This document shows positions 4,771 to 8,205 of a DNA stretch of 8,205 bases, one piece after another. Location of the stretch: assembly GCA_020854975.1 (NCBI GenBank), contig JAHKLQ010000140.1, positions 1 to 8,205 of the forward strand. Direction: 5' to 3'. Source of the stretch: Methanobacterium sp. (GTDB lineage: Archaea; Methanobacteriota; Methanobacteria; Methanobacteriales; Methanobacteriaceae). The position numbers were made by a program, and so were the translations under genes. The first letter of the stretch is position 1; the number at the start of each line of letters is the position of its first letter. The notes beneath the pieces were generated by a model. The model did no database searches and was not told where the DNA came from. It saw nothing but the letters and a program-made list of their open reading frames with translations.

Positions 4771-6189
4771 ATGAACAGACTTACCACTGCTTATCTGGCA
4801 AAAAAATCAGAAGGACAGTTAATCGGTGCTGATGAAACCATAAATGGCATATTCAACATTCTTAAGGATACTGGAAATGGTGATGTGGTAGTCAGACACT
4901 GGATTGATGAAACTGGTGTGAAGATGGCTGCTAGTAGGGGTGCTTCCTGTGTGGTGACTCAGGACGCCCGTGGAAATGCCCTTGAAGTTGCCAAAAAAAA
5001 TGGTTTACCCCTTATTTTAACTGAAAAAATTGAGTTGACTAATGCTTTTGCCATTAAGTGGGCTATAAATAAATTTGCCCCTAATACTCTTAGAGTGGTG
5101 GTTACAGGGACCAACGGGAAATCCACCACCACCCACATGATTTATAAAATTCTCTCTGAAGCAGGTTATATTACCCATACCAATACTGACTCAGAATCAG
5201 AATTCAATACACTCATCGATCCCATGGTAGCCAAACAGATCGCAGAGTTTAGAGATGGTTTGGAGGCATTAGTTCTGGAAGTTTCAGAGGTTCAGGGATG
5301 GGATGATAGGAACATGGAGGACCATGCACATTTCATGACCCGTGCCATCAGGCCTCAGGTTGTGGTTCTCACCAATGTAGCCCTGGATCATATAGGATTG
5401 GTTAATTCACTGGCAGAAGCATCAAAAGAAATTTCTGGTGTATTAAATGGGTTTGAAGGGCAACATGTTATTTTAAATCATGATGATCCCTTGATACTAG
5501 AGATGGAAAAACTGGTTCCAGTAAGTGCGATGGTGACGTTCTATGGCTCTGGAACTGAGGTTGAATTTGCAGAAGAAGGAATTTTCCATGGAAGCAAACT
5601 ACTCATCCCACTGGACGATCTTCCATTTAAAAGTCCACATTTCATCCAGAACACTCTTGCAGCAATAGGAACAGCTATTGCATTAAAAATAGATCCTGAA
5701 ATAATTAGAACAGCCGTGAAATCATATCAACCATTAAAACGTAGGTTTACCGTGTTAAAACAGGACCCACTTATCATTGATGATTTTGCACATAACCCCG
5801 ATGGAATTAAAGCTACCATAAAAAGCGCTGCTGAATTAGCTCCTGGAAAACTTCACCTGGTTTGCGCCATTAGAGGTTCTCGAGGGAACTCTATCAACCT
5901 ATTAAACGCCCATGCTGTTGCAGATTCCATTAAAAATCTTGATTGTGACTTAATATTAACTAGTAGTGAAGATGTGGTGGATGATAACAACCGGGTAAAA
6001 GACCCTGAGAAAAAGGTATTTATAGAGGTAATGCAAAAGGAAGGTATCAATTGCATACATTATACAACTCTACGTGAAGCATTAAAAAAAGCTTTATCAT
6101 CATCAAATAATAACGATACTATACTTCTTATCGGTGCTCAGGGTATGGACCCTGCATCAGATGTTTTAAAGACTATAAAATCTGAATGA
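4771..6189 (+). CDS. pmurE: pMurE-type pseudomurein peptide ligase (Mur ligase family)
   Basis: An ATP-dependent amide ligase expected to add an amino acid to the UDP-activated pseudomurein peptide in the cytoplasm. At 472 aa it has the usual three domains. The N-terminal UDP-binding-type domain (1-105) includes SRGASCVVTQD. The central ATPase has P-loop TGTNGKSTTT (112-121), the Mg-binding segment LEVSEVQG (169-176, E173), and NVALDHIGL (202-210) followed by K219, the likely carbamylated lysine. The C-terminal domain starts near 322 with LKRRF, DDFAHNPDGI (337-346) and IRGSRGNSINL (367-377). The segment aligned with the amino-acid selectivity loop of bacterial MurE reads SSEDVVDDNNRVKDPE (398-413) and lacks the meso-DAP DNPR signature, as expected since pseudomurein uses L-Lys, L-Glu and L-Ala. 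It resembles, from memory, the structurally studied MTH734/Mfer762 group. Which residue it adds cannot be read from sequence. Confidence 0.95.
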   Translation: MNRLTTAYLAKKSEGQLIGADETINGIFNILKDTGNGDVVVRHWIDETGVKMAASRGASCVVTQDARGNALEVAKKNGLPLILTEKIELTNAFAIKWAINKFAPNTLRVVVTGTNGKSTTTHMIYKILSEAGYITHTNTDSESEFNTLIDPMVAKQIAEFRDGLEALVLEVSEVQGWDDRNMEDHAHFMTRAIRPQVVVLTNVALDHIGLVNSLAEASKEISGVLNGFEGQHVILNHDDPLILEMEKLVPVSAMVTFYGSGTEVEFAEEGIFHGSKLLIPLDDLPFKSPHFIQNTLAAIGTAIALKIDPEIIRTAVKSYQPLKRRFTVLKQDPLIIDDFAHNPDGIKATIKSAAELAPGKLHLVCAIRGSRGNSINLLNAHAVADSIKNLDCDLILTSSEDVVDDNNRVKDPEKKVFIEVMQKEGINCIHYTTLREALKKALSSSNNNDTILLIGAQGMDPASDVLKTIKSE

Positions 6190-6216
6190 AGTATTGATGA
6201 AATAATTATAAATAAT

Positions 6217-6231
6217 TGTAAACAGTTTACA
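6217..6231. promoter_or_regulatory. Perfect palindrome TGTAAACAGTTTACA
   Basis: Seven-base arms TGTAAAC and GTTTACA flank a single central A, 27 bases after the pMurE-type stop codon. A one-base loop cannot form an RNA hairpin without opening pairs, so a dimeric DNA-binding protein site is more likely than a terminator stem. The outer sequences TTGTAAA and GTTTACAT match those at 3379-3400. Confidence 0.5.
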
Positions 6232-6269
6232 TCTACATCTTTAATCCATAGATATATTCTTGATAATAG

Positions 6270-6276
6270 TTTTTTT
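6270..6276 (+). terminator. Oligo-T tract, probable terminator of the pMurE-type transcript
   Basis: Seven consecutive T residues lie 80 bases downstream of the pMurE-type stop codon. Archaeal RNA polymerase can terminate at such tracts without a hairpin. It is the longest T run between genes in the window. Termination here would make the last Mur ligase a separate transcription unit. Confidence 0.45.
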
Positions 6277-6304
6277 AACATTACTATAATTAAGGACCAT
6301 ATAT

Positions 6305-6390
6305 AAGGTCTTTCTAATCACCTTTCATCCTTATTATTGATAAATGATTTATAAATGAATTTATTAAGGTCAAATGACAGACATAACCTT
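6305..6390. repeat. Two AAGGT...ACCTT inverted repeats
   Basis: AAGGT (6305-6309) pairs with ACCTT (6320-6324) over 10 bases, and AAGGT (6366-6370) pairs with ACCTT (6386-6390) over 15 bases. Both left arms extend to AAGGTC and both right arms to ACCTTT. The two spacers differ by five bases. Arms are short, so chance is possible, but the repetition in one noncoding stretch is notable. Confidence 0.35.
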
Positions 6391-6504
6391 TAGGAGTTAA
6401 TTAAGTTAAAAATCAAAAACCATTAACTAAAATAATCAAAGTTAATCAGGAAATATTTAATCCATTCTTAATAAAAAATTCATCACAATATAAGAATAAT
6501 ATCC

Positions 6505-6513
6505 TATTTAAAC
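6505..6513 (+). promoter_or_regulatory. Candidate TATA box for the last Mur ligase
   Basis: TATTTAAAC would start transcription near 6535, upstream of every candidate start codon of the ligase. A second box, GTATTTAAT (6535-6543), would start it near 6565, implying translation from an internal ATG such as 6622 rather than the TTG at 6568. Confidence 0.3.
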
Positions 6514-6567
6514 ACAAGTTAAAAAATGATTATGAGTATTTAATGAACTTTAAAATTGTTTTAAGAC

Positions 6568-8190
6568 TTGAATGATGCCCTAAAAAAGGATCATTCAAAT
6601 ATTCGAATGGTGTTATACAAAATGAGTGCGAATATGGACAAACATTCATCGGAGATGGAGTTTCCCCAAAAGCCAATGGAAACCTATGGAGTAATAGGCA
6701 TCTGTGGAGTTGTGGGAAACTTGGTAGCTCGCGTCCTGATGGACCATGGGCATCATGTAATATGTACGGATATCCAAAATTCAGATAACTGCCCATTTCT
6801 TTACACACTTACCAATTACAATACCCACATATACCTATCAAACCATCCTGAATCATTTTTCAAATCTTCAAATTACATAATTCCCCCTCCTAGTCTTTCC
6901 AAAACATCAAAGTTATTTCAAAGGATAATAGAAAGCCCAGCCCAACTCATGGAGGTCGATGATCTTTTAGAGCTTATTAATCCAGATAAACCTGTGATTT
7001 GCATCACCGGGACCAATGGAAAGACCACTACCACCACTCTTCTGAAACATTTCTGTTATAAAGCAGGTTTAAAACCCACTGAACATGGATTTCTGACACT
7101 TCAAGGCAATATTGATTATATCCCTCCTTTACAGTGCAGATTAGATGGAGATGTTGCTGTGCTGGAAACAGGTACTGAAGGAAAAAAGGGAGATCTGAAA
7201 TGTATACTTGAACGTTGCCAGCCTTCCGGTGGGGTTATAACTAACATTAATCCTGATCACCTGAACGATACCCATGATTTCATGCACTACGCTCGTATAA
7301 AAGGCGAAATCTTGGAAGAACTTCAAGGAAAAATGATAATCGTAAATGCAGATGATCCTACCATATGGGGGCTTATATCCGAGTTGGATTATCATGGAAA
7401 AGTTGTGACTTTCGGAGTTGAACATACTCCTCAGGGTGAGGGTAGGAAGAGGTGTTGGTGCGGAAGAGAGATCTTCATAAATGAAACACTTGCCGGAGTA
7501 GGCTATTATGATTGTGAATGTGGTCTAACACATCCCACTCCTGATTATCTGGCTACTAATATAAATAAAAATAGATTCACCCTGCAAGTATCTGGGGAAA
7601 CCATTGAAATGGAGATGGGTATAACTGGATTGCACAATGTTTACAATGCCATGGGGGCTATTGTTGCAGCCCATGAATTATTGGAAATTCCTTTAGAAGA
7701 TCTCAAAAATTATATTAAAACATTTAAAGGTGTTCCTGGACGTATGGAACATGTTTATAATGATGGAACGATGGAATTGCTTGTAGATTATGCACATAAC
7801 CCTTCCGGAGTTGAAACCGTGCTCAGAGAACTCCGTAAAACATATGAAAAGTTAGCAGTAGTTATCACCATCTCTTCAGAATCTGGAAGAACAGGAGATG
7901 TGGATATTATGGATAAAGCTATGTACAATGCGGATTTTATCATACCCGCATCTTATTATTCTCGGCAGGTTGCAGAAAAATATATTTCCTCTGGGAAGAT
8001 TAAATTAACTCAAAAAGAACCGGATGAGTTTCGTGAAGGTACTCTGGGAGCTACAGAAGAACAAGTAATTGAAGGTGTTAAACAAGGATTAGAATGTGAT
8101 GTAGATGCAGTAGTGTGCATTGGTGAAGCTGCAGTTAAATATAAGGATAATATTAAATTATTAATAGATTCTACATATAATACATTATAA
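6568..8190 (+). CDS. Mur ligase family protein with zinc-ribbon-like insert (pseudomurein peptide ligase)
   Basis: A second ATP-dependent amide ligase of the pseudomurein cluster, 540 aa as drawn. A MurC/MurD-like Rossmann start, YGVIGICGVVGNLVARVL (40-57), begins domain 1. The ATPase domain has P-loop TGTNGKTTTT (147-156), LETGTEG (199-205) and INPDHLND (227-234) with K245 as likely carbamylated lysine. An insert has four cysteines as CWC (296-298) and CEC (316-318), reminiscent of the zinc ribbon of MurT. GRMEHV (391-396) and VDYAHNPSG (406-414) open the C-terminal domain, whose SSESGRTGDVDI (436-447) recalls cyanophycin synthetase and MurT. The first 29 residues are hydrophilic and poorly domain-like, and TTG at 6568 has no ribosome site. 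ATG at 6622 (after GGTG at 6609-6612) or 6676 is more believable. It probably belongs to the MTH733-like group (memory), with its substrate unknown. Confidence 0.92.
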   Translation: MNDALKKDHSNIRMVLYKMSANMDKHSSEMEFPQKPMETYGVIGICGVVGNLVARVLMDHGHHVICTDIQNSDNCPFLYTLTNYNTHIYLSNHPESFFKSSNYIIPPPSLSKTSKLFQRIIESPAQLMEVDDLLELINPDKPVICITGTNGKTTTTTLLKHFCYKAGLKPTEHGFLTLQGNIDYIPPLQCRLDGDVAVLETGTEGKKGDLKCILERCQPSGGVITNINPDHLNDTHDFMHYARIKGEILEELQGKMIIVNADDPTIWGLISELDYHGKVVTFGVEHTPQGEGRKRCWCGREIFINETLAGVGYYDCECGLTHPTPDYLATNINKNRFTLQVSGETIEMEMGITGLHNVYNAMGAIVAAHELLEIPLEDLKNYIKTFKGVPGRMEHVYNDGTMELLVDYAHNPSGVETVLRELRKTYEKLAVVITISSESGRTGDVDIMDKAMYNADFIIPASYYSRQVAEKYISSGKIKLTQKEPDEFREGTLGATEEQVIEGVKQGLECDVDAVVCIGEAAVKYKDNIKLLIDSTYNTL

Positions 8191-8198
8191 ACAGATAT

Positions 8199-8205
8199 AA
8201 GGTGA
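8199..8205 (+). promoter_or_regulatory. Shine-Dalgarno site for a gene beyond the window
   Basis: AAGGTGA, a strong match to the archaeal anti-Shine-Dalgarno core, lies nine bases after the stop codon of the last ligase and runs to the window edge. It predicts a start codon within about ten bases downstream and hence operon continuation on the + strand. Confidence 0.6.

Larger units (their letters stand above)
6190..6567. other. Long AT-rich intergenic region before the last Mur ligase
   Basis: About 378 bp without a plausible protein gene. In order it holds a perfect 15-bp palindrome (6217-6231), a 7-T tract (6270-6276), two AAGGT...ACCTT inverted repeats (6305-6324 and 6366-6390), and a cluster of AGTTAA motifs (6395, 6404, 6440, 6517) with one inverted copy (6423-6428). 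TATA-like boxes sit at 6505-6513 and 6536-6544. The density of symmetric motifs suggests a regulated promoter, or possibly a small RNA between the T tract and the next gene. Confidence 0.6.

Noticed and set aside
6292..6311. AAGGACCATATATAAGGTCT as a hairpin or CArG-like site
   Set aside because: Only four base pairs (GACC/GGTC) match around an AT loop; more simply a TATA-like stretch by chance in AT-rich DNA.
6530..6808. 92-codon minus-strand frame spanning the ligase start
   Set aside because: Composition is unlike a real protein, no ribosome site was seen, and it overlaps the conserved Rossmann segment of the + strand ligase.
7141..7425. 94-codon minus-strand frame in the last ligase
   Set aside because: Antisense to the catalytic core of the Mur ligase; no domain or start signal.

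Overview
The window looks like a chromosomal segment from a methanogenic archaeon of the order Methanobacteriales, most likely Methanobacterium or a close relative. The evidence is low-GC DNA, archaeal-type TATA elements, Shine-Dalgarno sites built on GGAGG/GGTG, an archaeal NikR, a HycI-type hydrogenase protease, and above all a cluster of MraY-like, MurE-like and cyanophycin-synthetase-like Mur ligase genes. Among archaea such a cluster is the hallmark of pseudomurein makers. All seven convincing genes lie on the + strand. No tRNA, rRNA, CRISPR array or insertion sequence was seen. From memory the gene order resembles the MTH739-MTH733 region of Methanothermobacter thermautotrophicus; I could not check this.

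Left part (1-1930), nickel and hydrogenase side: a nikR nickel-responsive regulator preceded by palindromic operator-like repeats; a class I SAM methyltransferase with a PRMT-type double-E loop; and a HycI-family [NiFe]-hydrogenase maturation protease whose start overlaps the end of the methyltransferase gene. The last bases of the protease gene, including its stop codon, sit in a perfect 40-bp tandem duplication (1851-1930).

Right part (2163-8205), pseudomurein precursor side: a single-module CarB/PylC-like ATP-grasp ligase; an MraY-like glycosyl-phosphotransferase with a large extra cytoplasmic loop; a pMurE-type peptide ligase; and a second Mur ligase with a Rossmann-like N-terminal domain and a CxC...CxC putative zinc site. 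The window ends on a Shine-Dalgarno sequence (AAGGTGA), so another gene probably starts just outside.

How they may work together: in the established pseudomurein pathway a UDP-activated peptide of L-Glu, L-Ala and L-Lys is built stepwise, joined to a UDP-disaccharide and moved to a lipid carrier. The two Mur ligases can supply ATP-dependent peptide bonds and the MraY homologue the transfer to undecaprenyl phosphate. The ATP-grasp enzyme, which resembles the pyrrolysine enzyme PylC, is a candidate for one of the unusual isopeptide (for example epsilon-lysyl) bonds. Three AT-rich intergenic stretches of about 300-380 bp separate these genes and hold several inverted repeats that may be regulatory.
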